NCBI RefSeq assembly: GCF_014489075.1 | Contig: NZ_JACTGR010000001.1 | Coordinates: forward strand, 992,001 to 1,056,000 | Reading direction: 5' to 3' | From: Sphingomonas sp. JC676 | GTDB lineage: Bacteria > Pseudomonadota > Alphaproteobacteria > Sphingomonadales > Sphingomonadaceae | DNA length: 64,000 bases | Shown: positions 52,383 to 63,255 of the stretch, piece after piece | Layout: every line of letters begins with the position of its first letter | How positions within the stretch are numbered: the first letter of the stretch is position 1 | Notes under the pieces: generated by a model | Databases searched by the model: none | What the model was told of the DNA's origin: nothing | What the model saw: the letters and a program-made list of their open reading frames with translations, nothing else | Translations under genes and position numbers: made by a program

Positions 52383-53534
52383 TCAGTTCGTTTCCGGCAT
52401 TCGCACGGTGGCTATCGCCTGCGCCGCCATGCCTTCGCCGCGGCCGGTGAAGCCCAGGCGTTCGGTCGTGGTCGCCTTTACGCTGATGCGGCTCTCGGGA
52501 AGGCCGAGAATGCCTGCGACGCTGGCGCGGATCGCCTCGCGGTGCGGCCCGATCTTGGGGGCCTCGCAGATCAGGGTGAGGTCGATGAAGTCGATCGCGC
52601 CACCCTGCGCGGCGAGCAGCGAGGCGGCATGTTCGAGGAAGCGCGCCGATGCGGCGCCGCGCCATTTCGGATCGCTCGGTGGGAAATGCATGCCGATATC
52701 GCCCGCGCCGATCGTGCCGAGCAGGGCATCGGTGATCGCGTGGAGCGCGACATCGGCGTCGCTATGGCCTGAGAGCCCCTTGGAGTGCGGTATGCGGATG
52801 CCGCCGAGCCACAGCTCCTCGCCCTCGGCGAAACGGTGGACGTCGAAGCCCTGGGCGGTACGGACGCGCAGCGACGCCGCATGGCGCGCCTCGGCGGCGG
52901 CGAAGTCGGCGCGGTGCGTGATCTTCTCGAGCATCGGGTCTCCGGGGACGATCACGACGTCATGGCCCAGGGCGCGGACCATCTGCGCGTCGTCGGTGGC
53001 CTCGCGATCCTCGGGCCAGGCGCGATGCGCTGCGAGGATCGTCGCATAGCGGAAGGCTTGCGGTGTCTGGATCCGCAACAAGCCGTCGCGGGGCATGGTC
53101 TCGCCCAGCGTGTCGGCACCGCGCGCCAGCGTATCGGCGACCGGAAGGGCGGGGAGGGCACCTTCATGCTCGTCAAGCGCGCGGCAGAGCGCGTCGATCA
53201 CGGTGGGGTTGAGGAAGGGTCGCGCGGCATCGTGGATCAGCACCCGGTCGAACCCGTCCAGCGCTTCCAGGCCGTTGCGTACGGACTCGCGCCGGCTGCT
53301 TCCACCGATCACAAAGCGCACCGGACCAAGCGCGGCTTCGAGCGCCGCTTCCTGGCCTTCGCCGATCACGACAAGAACCTCGTGGATGGCCGGATGCGCG
53401 GCCAGCGCGGCATGGCTGTGCGCCAGCATCGGCTTGCCGGCGAGCGCGGCGAACTGCTTGGGAACCGAGCCACCCGCACGGGTGCCGCTGCCAGCGGCGA
53501 CGAGGAGCGCGGCGGTTCTCGGCTTGGTCATCAT
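52383..53534 (-). CDS. ispDF: Bifunctional IspD/IspF
   Basis: 383 residues. The IspD half (1-220) shows LLVAAGSGTRAGGSVPKQFAALAGKPML and HDAARPF. The IspF half (about 225-383) has GFDVHRF, GHSDADVALHAITDALLG and the zinc/substrate loop HFPPSDPKWRGA. It joins the third and fifth MEP-pathway steps in one chain, a common alphaproteobacterial fusion. Start is either of two adjacent ATGs (53534 or 53531). Confidence 0.96.
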   Translation of the reverse strand: MMTKPRTAALLVAAGSGTRAGGSVPKQFAALAGKPMLAHSHAALAAHPAIHEVLVVIGEGQEAALEAALGPVRFVIGGSSRRESVRNGLEALDGFDRVLIHDAARPFLNPTVIDALCRALDEHEGALPALPVADTLARGADTLGETMPRDGLLRIQTPQAFRYATILAAHRAWPEDREATDDAQMVRALGHDVVIVPGDPMLEKITHRADFAAAEARHAASLRVRTAQGFDVHRFAEGEELWLGGIRIPHSKGLSGHSDADVALHAITDALLGTIGAGDIGMHFPPSDPKWRGAASARFLEHAASLLAAQGGAIDFIDLTLICEAPKIGPHREAIRASVAGILGLPESRISVKATTTERLGFTGRGEGMAAQAIATVRMPETN

Positions 53535-53606
53535 GCGCGCGTACCGCAACTGAGGGAGCCAGGGTAGGGCCCCGCGCGCTCTTTCGTCCCGTCACACTCC
53601 GTCCTT

Positions 53607-53688
53607 CGTCATCCCGGCGAAAGCCGGGATCCAGAGTCACGAGCGGTGCCTTGCTTGGCTCTGGGCCCCGGCTTTCGCCGGGGTGACG
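53607..53688. repeat. 30-bp REP-like inverted repeat
   Basis: Two 30-bp arms, CGTCATCCCGGCGAAAGCCGGG... (53607-53636) and its complement (53659-53688), differ at about three positions and are separated by 22 bp. Each arm contains CCCGGCGAAAGCCGGG, itself palindromic. A widespread alphaproteobacterial/sphingomonad intergenic element. Confidence 0.75.
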
Positions 53689-54052
53689 GGGGAAATGGAG
53701 GGCTGGACTTGTAGGAAATGCCCCATCACCCTTTTCTCGTCACCCAATGGATGACCCCGCTCTTTGACAAGGTAGAAGCAATAGTCAGCGCATGTTTTCG
53801 GGCATGATATCAATCATATCCTGACGCCTGGCGCGAACCGGTGCCAACTTCGGCGGATGGTCCGTCCGCTGGCGCTACGCCGACTCCGCGGAAAAGCCGG
53901 GCACTCCCTTCACCTTGGATGAATGTGGACGGCCGTCGCGACACAAGCCGCCCGCAACCATCGCCAACTTCGGCGTCGGGACTGTAAACTCTCCCAGCTT
54001 GCCAATCGCCGCTTGTGAAGCTAGGCGCCATTGCCTATTTTTCAGGCAGATC
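53689..54052. other. Intergenic stretch without supported gene
   Basis: About 364 bp between the REP-like repeat and dusB. Contains two copies of GCCAACTTCGGCG 120 bp apart (53843 and 53963) and a small palindrome ATGAT-ATCA-ATCAT. Open frames on the minus strand (53810-54031) lack support and cross the dusB promoter. Confidence 0.5.
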
Positions 54053-55051
54053 ATGACTATACTCGCCCCCATCCAGATCGGTCCGGTGCGGATCGACGAG
54101 CCGGTGCTGCTCGCGCCCATGACGGGCGTGACCGACCTGCCGTTTCGTCGCGTCGTGCGGCGCTATGGTTCGGGCCTCAACGTCACCGAGATGGTCGCGA
54201 GCCAGGCCGCCATTCGCGAAACCCGCCAGTCGATGCAGAAATTCGCCTGGGATCCGATCGAGGATCCGGTCTCGATGCAGCTGGTCGGCTGCACACCCCA
54301 TGAAATGGGCGAGGCGGCGAAGCTGAGCGAAGAGCGCGGCGCCGCGATCGTCGACATCAACATGGGCTGCCCGGTTCGCAAGGTGACGAGCGGCGATGCC
54401 GGATCGGCGCTGATGCGCGACCTCAAGGTTGCCGCGGCGTTGATCGAAGCGTGCGTCAAGGCGGTCAAGGTGCCAGTCACCGTCAAGATGCGGATGGGCT
54501 GGGACCATGACAGCCTCAACGCTCCCGAGCTTGCGCGCATCGCGCAGGATCTCGGCGCCCAGATGATCACGGTGCATGGCCGCACCCGCAACCAGATGTA
54601 CAAGGGCTCCGCCGACTGGGCGTTCATCGCCCGCGTCAAGGAAGCCGTCTCGATCCCGGTGATCGCCAATGGCGACATCTGCACGATCGACGACGCGCGC
54701 GAGGCGCTGCGCCAGTCGGGTGCCGATGGCGTCATGATCGGCCGCGGCGCTTATGGTCGGCCCTGGATCCTCAAGCAGATGATGGACGGGCTGAGCGGCA
54801 AGGGCGAACGTCCCGATCCGTCGCTCGAAGACCAATATCGTGTAATTACAGAGCATTATATTGACACTCTCACCCATTATGGGAACGAGGTTGGCGTCAA
54901 CATGATGCGCAAGCATATCGGTTGGTACACCAAGGGCATCCACGGCTCGGCCGAGTTCCGCAACAAGGTGAACCAGCAGGCCGACCCCAGGGTCGTGCTC
55001 GACATGCTCGCCGAATTCTACGCGCCATGGCTTTCCCGCGCGGCGGCCTGA
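54053..55051 (+). CDS. dusB: tRNA-dihydrouridine synthase B
   Basis: 332 residues from ATG 54053. The FMN barrel shows LLAPMTGVTDLPFR, the catalytic loop NMGCPVRKVTSGDAGSAL with its Cys, and VHGRTRNQMYKGSADWAFIARVK. It reduces uridine in the tRNA D-loop. First gene of the conserved dusB-ntr cluster. Its last 25 bp overlap ntrB. Confidence 0.95.
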   Translation: MTILAPIQIGPVRIDEPVLLAPMTGVTDLPFRRVVRRYGSGLNVTEMVASQAAIRETRQSMQKFAWDPIEDPVSMQLVGCTPHEMGEAAKLSEERGAAIVDINMGCPVRKVTSGDAGSALMRDLKVAAALIEACVKAVKVPVTVKMRMGWDHDSLNAPELARIAQDLGAQMITVHGRTRNQMYKGSADWAFIARVKEAVSIPVIANGDICTIDDAREALRQSGADGVMIGRGAYGRPWILKQMMDGLSGKGERPDPSLEDQYRVITEHYIDTLTHYGNEVGVNMMRKHIGWYTKGIHGSAEFRNKVNQQADPRVVLDMLAEFYAPWLSRAAA

Positions 55052-56141
55052 CCGCCGCCTTGCGGCGCGCCAAGACTGAGGCAATCACCGGCCCCGGTTT
55101 TGTCGAGCTGTTTGGCGCGCTGCCGGTCGCGGTGCTGGTGATCGATCCTGATGGGCGTATTGCCCGGGCGAACGCGGCTTGCGAAATTCTGCTGAACCAT
55201 AGCGAAAAGACGATGGTCGGGCAGCCCTATGACGCGGTGCTCTCTCCACCCGCCGACTATGCCGAGCGGCGTGACGGCCATGGCTTCGCCGCCTTCGATA
55301 CCGAGATCGAGGCGGTCCGCGGACCGCGCATTCGCGTCGATTTCGTCGAAACCCTGGTCGCCGATCATCCCGGCTGGCGCATCGTGACGCTGCACCACGC
55401 CCCGCAGTCGCGCCGTATCGCGCAAGGCGCTGACCGCACCGCGGGCGCGCGTGCCGCGGTGGGCGCAGCGGCGATGCTAGCGCACGAGATCAAGAACCCG
55501 CTTTCGGGCATCCGCGGTGCCGCCCAGCTGCTCGGCAGTGGCAGCGGTGAGAGCGAGGCCGAACTGACCGAGCTCATCACCACCGAGGTCGACCGCATCG
55601 TCGCACTGATCGACCGGATGCAGGATTTCACCGACACGCGGCCGCTCAAGCTGGCGCCGACCAATGTCTATCCCTTGCTCGACCATGCCCGGCGCGTGGC
55701 GCTGGCGGGGTTTGCGCGCGGCATGGTTATCGAGGAAAGGTTCGATCCCTCGCTGCCGCCCGTCCTGGTCGATCCGGACGCGTTCCTCCAGGTGCTGCTC
55801 AACCTGCTCAAGAACGCCGCCGAAGCGCTTTCAGGGCTGGCCCAGCCGCGCATCACGCTCTCGACCGCCTATCGCCACGGCATGTCGATCAGCACCTCCC
55901 CCGGGCGCCCGCGCCAGCCGCTGCCGATCGAGATACTCGTTGTCGACAACGGCCCGGGTGCCCCTCAGGACATCGCCGAGCACCTGTTCGAGCCGTTCGT
56001 CTCGGGTAAGCCAGAGGGGCAGGGGCTGGGGCTCCCGCTGGTCGAGAAGCTGGTCCGCGACATGGGTGGCATCGTTCAATATGCGCGCGAGCGCGAACCG
56101 GAGGTCACGGTGTTCCGCATTCTGCTCCCCAGGGCCAGCGC

Positions 56142-56145
<4 letters not shown>
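55027..56145 (+). CDS. ntrB: Nitrogen-regulation sensor kinase NtrB
   Basis: 372 residues from ATG 55027, overlapping the dusB end by 25 bp. A PAS domain (about 25-125) precedes His153 in LAHEIKNPLSGIRGAAQLL, then the ATPase with LLNLLKNAAEAL, VVDNGPGAP and GQGLGLPLVEKL. No membrane segment, so cytosolic. It phosphorylates or dephosphorylates NtrC under PII control. ATGA overlap with ntrC. Confidence 0.95.
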
Positions 56146-57587
<1,442 letters not shown>

Positions 57588-57597
57588 CGACAAATTG

Positions 57598-57612
57598 ACA
57601 CATATTATGTGT
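57598..57612. promoter_or_regulatory. 15-bp perfect palindrome before ntrY
   Basis: ACACATA-T-TATGTGT sits between ntrC and ntrY, 35 bp before the ntrY ATG. Two T-rich stretches follow. It could be an operator (for NtrX or another regulator) or overlap a promoter with TATTAT as -10. Confidence 0.5.
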
Positions 57613-57647
57613 TTTCTGGGCAACAATTGCGTTGTATTCCAGCAACG

Positions 57648-59906
57648 ATGGATGCCGTTTCCGAGCCGATTGCCGAATTGACGCCCCCTGGGCGCCGGTT
57701 TGGCGTCACGCCTGCGATGGAACTCGGCGTACTGGCGCTCGCCGTCGCGATCGCCATCGGCACTTATCTCCTGATCAGTGGGCGCGACTCGCCGGAGCGG
57801 CTGCTCACGCCGCCGCTGGTTGCGCTGCTGCTCGTTGCCAACCTACTCGCCTGCGGTGCGCTGATCGTGCTGCTCGGCCGGCGCGTGGCGAAGCGCAGGG
57901 CGGCGCGATCGCCCGCGGGCGGCGAGGGGCAACTGCATGTCCGGCTGGTGGCGATCTTCTCGACTCTGGCGAGCGTCCCCACGGTGCTGCTCGCGGTGAT
58001 CGCGTCGCTACTGTTCCAATATGGGGCGGAATTCTGGTTCTCGCCACGGACGCGCGCGATGATCGACAATTCGCAGCAGCTCGCCAAAGAATCGTACACG
58101 CAGATGATGAGCTATGTCGACAACGAGAATGTCGCCATGGCCAACGACATGCGCCGCATGCTCCTCGAATATCGCTTGGAGCCAGACAGCACCCAATTCA
58201 CCACGACCTTCGTGCAGGACGTCTACCAGCGCAGTCTTTCGAATGCCGTGTTGTTCACCGTGACTCCGAATGGCGAGATCCACACGATCGCGATCGTCAA
58301 GAATTCGGACCGCAATCCGATGCAGGACATCGAATTCAGCGATATCCGCAAGTTGCAGGGCACCTCGCAAAGTGTGGTCGGCACCAATGCGCAGCGCACC
58401 TATTCGCTGACCCGCGTGCTGGGGACCGACCTGCTCCTTTATGCCACCCGGGAGGTGGGCGCGAAGGAAATGTCCCAGCGCATGGACCGCGCGCGGGCGG
58501 TGCTGAGCGACTATGGCTCGCTGCTCAGCCGTACCCGATCGCTGCAGATCCGGTTCAACATCGCGTTGCTGGTGATCTCGCTGATCGTGATTGGCGTGGT
58601 GGTCTTCATTGCGATCACGGTCGCCGATCGTCTTGTGCGGCCGTTGAACGAGCTGGTCGCGGCGGCGCGGCAGGTCTCCGGCGGCGACCTTTCGGTGCGC
58701 GTGCCGGTGGCCAAATCGCGCGACGAGGTGGCGGCGCTCGGCAGCACCTTCAATTTCATGACCGCCCGCCTTGAAACGCAGAACAACGCCCTGGTCAGCG
58801 CCAACGCACAGATCGAGAGCCGCCGCGCGCTGATCGAGGCAGTGATGTCGGGCGTATCCGCGGGCGTCATCTCCACTGCAGGCGATCATACGGTGCGGCT
58901 GATGAACGCATCGGCGATGGCGCTGCTGCGGCGAAGCGACGAGGATCCGGCCGGCCGGCCGCTGGCGGAGATCGCGCCCGAACTCGATGCCTTGCTCGAC
59001 GGCAGCGACCGCGAGGCGGTGGTGCAGATCACCACCAATGGCGAGGCACGCACACTGGCGGTCAAGATTACCTCGGACGAAGGGGGCAAGGTCCTCACCT
59101 TCGACGACATCACCCAGCAATTGCTCGACCAGCGCCGCGCCGCCTGGTCCGACGTGGCGCGGCGGATCGCGCACGAGATCAAGAACCCGCTGACGCCGAT
59201 CCAGCTCGCCGCCGAGCGGCTCCAGCGGCGTTATGGCAAGCAGATCGACCCGAGCGACGGGGTGTTCGCGCGGCTGACCGACACGATCGTCCGCCAGGTG
59301 GGCGACCTGAGGCGGATGGTCGACGAATTCTCGTCCTTCGCGCGCATGCCGAAGCCGCTGTTCCGCCGCGAGTCGCTGATGGACATCGCGCGCCAGGCAA
59401 TGTTCCTCCACGAGGTTGCGCACCCGGCGATCCGCTTTGAATTCAACGCGCCCGATCCCGCGCCGACGCTGATTTGCGACCGCCGCCAGATCGGCCAGGC
59501 ACTGACCAACGTCATCAAGAACGCGGTCGAGGCGATCGAGGCGCGCGGGGAAGGGGAGGCGCTGCCGCACGGCGATGTCGTCATGACGATCGAGCCCGAA
59601 AGCGATCACCGCGTAGTACTCACCGTCGGCGACAATGGCGTGGGCCTGCCGATCGAGCGCGACCGTATCGTCGAGCCTTATATGACCACGCGCAGCCGCG
59701 GCACAGGGCTGGGCCTGGCGATCGTCAAGAAGATCATCGAGGAGCATTTCGGCACCATCGCCTTCGGGGACCGGCCCGGGGGCGGCACGCTGGTGACGAT
59801 CTGCTTCGACACCCAGGCGCTCGACAACCTCGCCACCGATACCGCCGATCAAGACAGCAGCGACCCGCGGCCCGCGGCGCTTACACGAACCGGAAGTACA
59901 TCATGA
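57648..59906 (+). CDS. ntrY: Transmembrane sensor kinase NtrY
   Basis: 752 residues from ATG 57648. Membrane helices span about 23-45, 55-77, 102-125 and 305-330, with a periplasmic domain between. HAMP near 330-380, PAS about 390-500, then His in RRIAHEIKNPLTPIQLAAERLQ and the ATPase with VIKNAVEAIEA and GTGLGLAIVKKIIEEH. It senses nitrogen or redox state and phosphorylates NtrX. ATGA overlap with ntrX. Confidence 0.95.
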   Translation: MDAVSEPIAELTPPGRRFGVTPAMELGVLALAVAIAIGTYLLISGRDSPERLLTPPLVALLLVANLLACGALIVLLGRRVAKRRAARSPAGGEGQLHVRLVAIFSTLASVPTVLLAVIASLLFQYGAEFWFSPRTRAMIDNSQQLAKESYTQMMSYVDNENVAMANDMRRMLLEYRLEPDSTQFTTTFVQDVYQRSLSNAVLFTVTPNGEIHTIAIVKNSDRNPMQDIEFSDIRKLQGTSQSVVGTNAQRTYSLTRVLGTDLLLYATREVGAKEMSQRMDRARAVLSDYGSLLSRTRSLQIRFNIALLVISLIVIGVVVFIAITVADRLVRPLNELVAAARQVSGGDLSVRVPVAKSRDEVAALGSTFNFMTARLETQNNALVSANAQIESRRALIEAVMSGVSAGVISTAGDHTVRLMNASAMALLRRSDEDPAGRPLAEIAPELDALLDGSDREAVVQITTNGEARTLAVKITSDEGGKVLTFDDITQQLLDQRRAAWSDVARRIAHEIKNPLTPIQLAAERLQRRYGKQIDPSDGVFARLTDTIVRQVGDLRRMVDEFSSFARMPKPLFRRESLMDIARQAMFLHEVAHPAIRFEFNAPDPAPTLICDRRQIGQALTNVIKNAVEAIEARGEGEALPHGDVVMTIEPESDHRVVLTVGDNGVGLPIERDRIVEPYMTTRSRGTGLGLAIVKKIIEEHFGTIAFGDRPGGGTLVTICFDTQALDNLATDTADQDSSDPRPAALTRTGSTS

Positions 59907-61282
59907 GCCTCGATATTCTGGTCGTCGACGACGAGCGCGACATTCGCGAGCTCGTCGCGGGAGTTCTCGAGGACGAGGGCTATGCCACCCGCGGCGCTGC
60001 CGACAGCACCGCGGCGCTGGAAGCCATCGCCGAGCGCCGTCCGAGCCTGGTGCTGCTCGACGTATGGCTCCAGGGATCGCGGCTCGACGGGCTGGAGCTG
60101 CTCGACGAGATCAAGCGGCGCGATTCGTCGATTCCGGTGCTGGTGATTTCCGGGCACGGCAATCTCGACACCGCGGTAGCGGCGATCCGGCGCGGTGCAT
60201 CCGACTTCATCGAGAAGCCCTTTGAGGCCGAACGGCTGCTGCTGATGGTCGAGCGCGCGACCGAGACCGATCGCCTTCGCCAGGAAGTCAAGTCGCTCCG
60301 CGCCTCGGTGGGGCGCGAGAACGACCTGACCGGCAGCTCGGGCGCGATCAATTCGGTCCGCGCGACGCTCAAGCGCGTCGCCTCCACCGGTAGCCGTGTG
60401 CTGATCACCGGCGGCCCGGGTGTGGGCAAGGAAGTCGCGGCGCGGCTGCTCCACGGCTGGAGCCAGCGCACCACCGCGCCCTTCGTGATCGTCAGCGCTG
60501 CACGGATGACGCCCGAGCGTGTCGAGGAGGAGCTCTTCGGCGTCGAGGAGGGGGGCGACCTGGTCCGCACCGGGCTGCTCGAACAGGCGCATGGCGGCAC
60601 CTTGTTTCTCGACGAGATCGCCGACATGCCGGTGGCGACCCAGGCGCGCATTTTGCGCGTGCTGACCGACCAGAGCTTCAGCCGGGTAGGGGGCACGCGC
60701 ACCGTCAAGGTCGATGTCCGCGTCGTCTCCGCCACGGCGCGCGACTTGATGGCCGAGATCGCCGCGGGGCGCTTCCGCGAGGATCTTTACTACCGGCTCA
60801 ACGTCGTCCCGGTGGCGATCCCGCCGCTGACCGACCGGCGAGAGGACATTCCCGTGCTCGTCGAGCATTTCGTCGCGCATTATGCCAGCGAGCGTCGCGT
60901 GCCGACGCCCGAGATCGCGCCCGACGCGATGGTCGCGCTGCAGAGCTACGAATGGCCGGGCAATGTCCGCCAGCTCCGCAACGTCGTCGAGCGCACCGTG
61001 ATCCTGGCGCCGGGCGACCGGATCGGGCGGATCGACATCGATCTGCTACCCCCCGAGGTTCTGGGCCGGCAGAACGAGAGCGCGGGCGGCGTGGGATCGA
61101 ACGCGATCATGGGATCGCCGCTCAAGGAGGCGCGGGAGAGCTTCGAGCGCGAATATCTGCGCGTCCAGATCCGCCGCTTCTCGGGCAACATCTCGCGCAC
61201 TGCGAGCTTCATCGGGATGGAGCGCTCGGCTCTGCACCGCAAGCTCAAGCTGCTCGGTATCACCGACACGCGCGACGAATAG
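59903..61282 (+). CDS. ntrX: Response regulator NtrX lacking the GAFTGA loop
   Basis: 459 residues. Receiver Asp53 in LVLLDVWLQGSRLDG; AAA+ Walker A LITGGPGVGKE at about 168-177 and Walker B TLFLDEIADMP. Where NtrC carries GAFTGA, NtrX reads LFGVEEGGDLVRTGLLE (about 211-227), with no GAFTGA. C-terminal helix-turn-helix GNISRTASFIGMERSALHRKL is intact. It is expected to bind DNA but not to drive sigma-54 promoters directly. Confidence 0.94.
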   Translation: MSLDILVVDDERDIRELVAGVLEDEGYATRGAADSTAALEAIAERRPSLVLLDVWLQGSRLDGLELLDEIKRRDSSIPVLVISGHGNLDTAVAAIRRGASDFIEKPFEAERLLLMVERATETDRLRQEVKSLRASVGRENDLTGSSGAINSVRATLKRVASTGSRVLITGGPGVGKEVAARLLHGWSQRTTAPFVIVSAARMTPERVEEELFGVEEGGDLVRTGLLEQAHGGTLFLDEIADMPVATQARILRVLTDQSFSRVGGTRTVKVDVRVVSATARDLMAEIAAGRFREDLYYRLNVVPVAIPPLTDRREDIPVLVEHFVAHYASERRVPTPEIAPDAMVALQSYEWPGNVRQLRNVVERTVILAPGDRIGRIDIDLLPPEVLGRQNESAGGVGSNAIMGSPLKEARESFEREYLRVQIRRFSGNISRTASFIGMERSALHRKLKLLGITDTRDE

Positions 61283-61324
61283 CCGGCGCTATGGACGGGC
61301 GCGCGCTAAACCCTTAAAACGCGC

Positions 61325-61391
61325 GCTGCACGCCGAGGTGGCGTGCAGCCTCCGACGCCGGGAACCGGCGCGACGCGGGACAGGATCCCGC
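61325..61391 (+). promoter_or_regulatory. Three consecutive hairpins in the hfq leader
   Basis: Perfect stems GCTGCACGCC/GGCGTGCAGC (61325-61349), CGCCGG/CCGGCG (61356-61370) and GCGGGA/TCCCGC (61375-61391) lie back to back between ntrX and the hfq ribosome-binding site. The first may end ntrX transcription; the set may control hfq translation. Confidence 0.55.
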
Positions 61392-61412
61392 CAAGAATAG
61401 AAGGACCATAGC

Positions 61413-61904
61413 ATGGCAGAGAAGCAGACCTCGCTTCAGGATCTTTTCCTCAATTCGCTGCGTCGCTCCAAGGTCCCTGTGACCATGTTCCTGGTCAAGG
61501 GTGTCAAGCTTCAGGGCATCGTCACCTGGTTCGACAATTTCTCGGTGCTGCTGCGCCGCGATGGCCAGTCGCAGCTCATCTACAAGCATGCGATCTCAAC
61601 GATCATGCCGGCGGGCCCGGTCGATCTCTCCGCGCTCCTCGAAGCGGCGGGAGAATATCAGCACAAGAATCCGGTATTGCAGGAAATCTTCCTCAACGCC
61701 GTGCGCAAGGCGCAGGAAAATGTGACGATGTTCCTGGTCAACGGCGTGATGCTCCAGGGCAATATCGCCGCGTTCGACCTGTTCTGCATGCTGCTCCAGC
61801 GCGAAGGCATGGCACAGCTCGTCTACAAGCACGCCGTCTCGACGATCCAGCCCGCACACCCGCTGAACCTCGCCGAGGAAACCAACGGTTCCGACGCAGA
61901 TTGA
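61413..61904 (+). CDS. hfq: Tandem-domain RNA chaperone Hfq
   Basis: 163 residues, twice the normal Hfq length. Sm domain 1 (about 8-66) has [20 protein letters not shown] and YKHAIS (57-62). Sm domain 2 (about 89-147) repeats the fold as [19 protein letters not shown] and YKHAVS (138-143). Domain 1 keeps the basic rim patch (RRSK) and VKLQG; domain 2 has RKAQ and VMLQG, so its rim and distal-face contacts have diverged. A trimer of these chains would make the usual six-lobed ring. Followed by hflX, as in most proteobacteria. Confidence 0.95.
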   Translation: MAEKQTSLQDLFLNSLRRSKVPVTMFLVKGVKLQGIVTWFDNFSVLLRRDGQSQLIYKHAISTIMPAGPVDLSALLEAAGEYQHKNPVLQEIFLNAVRKAQENVTMFLVNGVMLQGNIAAFDLFCMLLQREGMAQLVYKHAVSTIQPAHPLNLAEETNGSDAD

Positions 61905-61913
61905 TGTGATTTT

Positions 61914-63206
61914 ATGAGCACCGGTTTCGAGCGCGACCCCGACGAATTCGCTCGCGGGGCAAGGGCGCTCGTCGTCTATCCGGACATGGGCGCAAGCTCG
62001 CGCGATCCCGAAGCGCGGCTGGAGGAGACGGCTGGCCTGGCCGCAGCGATCGGCGTCGAGGTTCGTGAGAAGATCGCGGTGAAGCTCCGCCAGCCAAAGC
62101 CAGGCACGCTGATCGGCTCGGGGCAGGTCGAGGCGCTGGCCGAGACGGTGCGCGACGAGGACCTCCAGCTGGCGGTGTTCGACGCAGCGCTGACTCCGGT
62201 GCAGCAGCGCAACCTCGAGACCGCGCTCGGCTGCAAGGTGATCGATCGTACCGGGCTTATCCTGGAGATATTCGGCGAGCGCGCACGCACTGCGGAAGGC
62301 CGGCTTCAGGTCGAGCTGGCGCATCTCGATTACCAGGCAGGCCGGCTGGTGCGCAGCTGGACCCACCTTGAGCGGCAGCGCGGCGGCTTCGGCTTCCTCG
62401 GCGGCCCGGGTGAAACCCAGATCGAGGCCGACCGCCGGCTGATCCGCGACCGCATGGCCCGGCTGCGCAAGGAGCTCGACCAGGTCAGCCGCACGCGCAC
62501 GCTGCACCGCGACCGACGCCAGCGCGCGCCATGGCCGGTAATCGCGCTGGTCGGCTATACCAACGCCGGAAAGTCCACGCTTTTCAATCGCCTGACCGGC
62601 GCTGACGTCATGGCGGAGAATCTGCTCTTCGCGACGCTCGATCCGACCCTCCGCCAGATCCAGCTGCCGGGAATCGACAAGGCGATTCTGTCCGACACGG
62701 TGGGTTTCGTCTCAGACCTGCCGACCCAGCTCGTCGCGGCGTTCAAGGCGACGCTGGAGGAGGTCGTGTCGGCCGACCTGCTCATCCATGTCCGCGATAT
62801 CGCGCATCCCGACAGCGAAGCGCAGCGCGCCGACGTCGAGAAGGTGCTGGGCGAAATCGGCGTGGCGCCCGAGACCCCACGCTTCGAGGCTTGGAACAAG
62901 CTCGACCTGCTCGACGACGACCACCGCGCCGCGCTGCTGGATGATGCCGCCAAGCGCGAGGACGTCATGCCGATCTCCGCAGTGACCGGGGAAGGGGTGG
63001 ATGCCTTGATCGACACCGTTGCGGCACGACTCACCCACGGGCATCGCCGCTACACGATCGAGCTGGATGCAGGGGACGGCGCGGGTGCTGCCTGGCTGCA
63101 CCAGCATGGCGAAGTGCTGGAACAGTCGGTCGAGGACGACCGCGCGGTCTACGAGGTACGGATGGCGCCACGTGACTTCGAGCGGTTCGAGATGCGTAAC
63201 TCCTGA
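61914..63206 (+). CDS. hflX: Ribosome-associated GTPase HflX
   Basis: 430 residues, start 9 bp after hfq. N-terminal HflX domain with LIGSGQVEALAETV and TQIEADRRLIRDRM, then G1 LVGYTNAGKSTLFN, G3 SDTVGFVSDLP, G4 NKLD. Splits or rescues stalled ribosomes. Confidence 0.96.
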   Translation: MSTGFERDPDEFARGARALVVYPDMGASSRDPEARLEETAGLAAAIGVEVREKIAVKLRQPKPGTLIGSGQVEALAETVRDEDLQLAVFDAALTPVQQRNLETALGCKVIDRTGLILEIFGERARTAEGRLQVELAHLDYQAGRLVRSWTHLERQRGGFGFLGGPGETQIEADRRLIRDRMARLRKELDQVSRTRTLHRDRRQRAPWPVIALVGYTNAGKSTLFNRLTGADVMAENLLFATLDPTLRQIQLPGIDKAILSDTVGFVSDLPTQLVAAFKATLEEVVSADLLIHVRDIAHPDSEAQRADVEKVLGEIGVAPETPRFEAWNKLDLLDDDHRAALLDDAAKREDVMPISAVTGEGVDALIDTVAARLTHGHRRYTIELDAGDGAGAAWLHQHGEVLEQSVEDDRAVYEVRMAPRDFERFEMRNS

Positions 63207-63255
63207 GCGGGTCGTGCTAGAGTAGAGAACATCGCGACAAGCCCTGGGGGTGGAG

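Noticed and set aside
53810..54031. 73-residue minus-strand ORF before dusB
   Set aside because: No family, no ribosome-binding site and covers the dusB promoter.
58008..59852. 614-residue minus-strand frame opposite ntrY
   Set aside because: Antisense to ntrY and lacking any recognised domain; GC-bias shadow.
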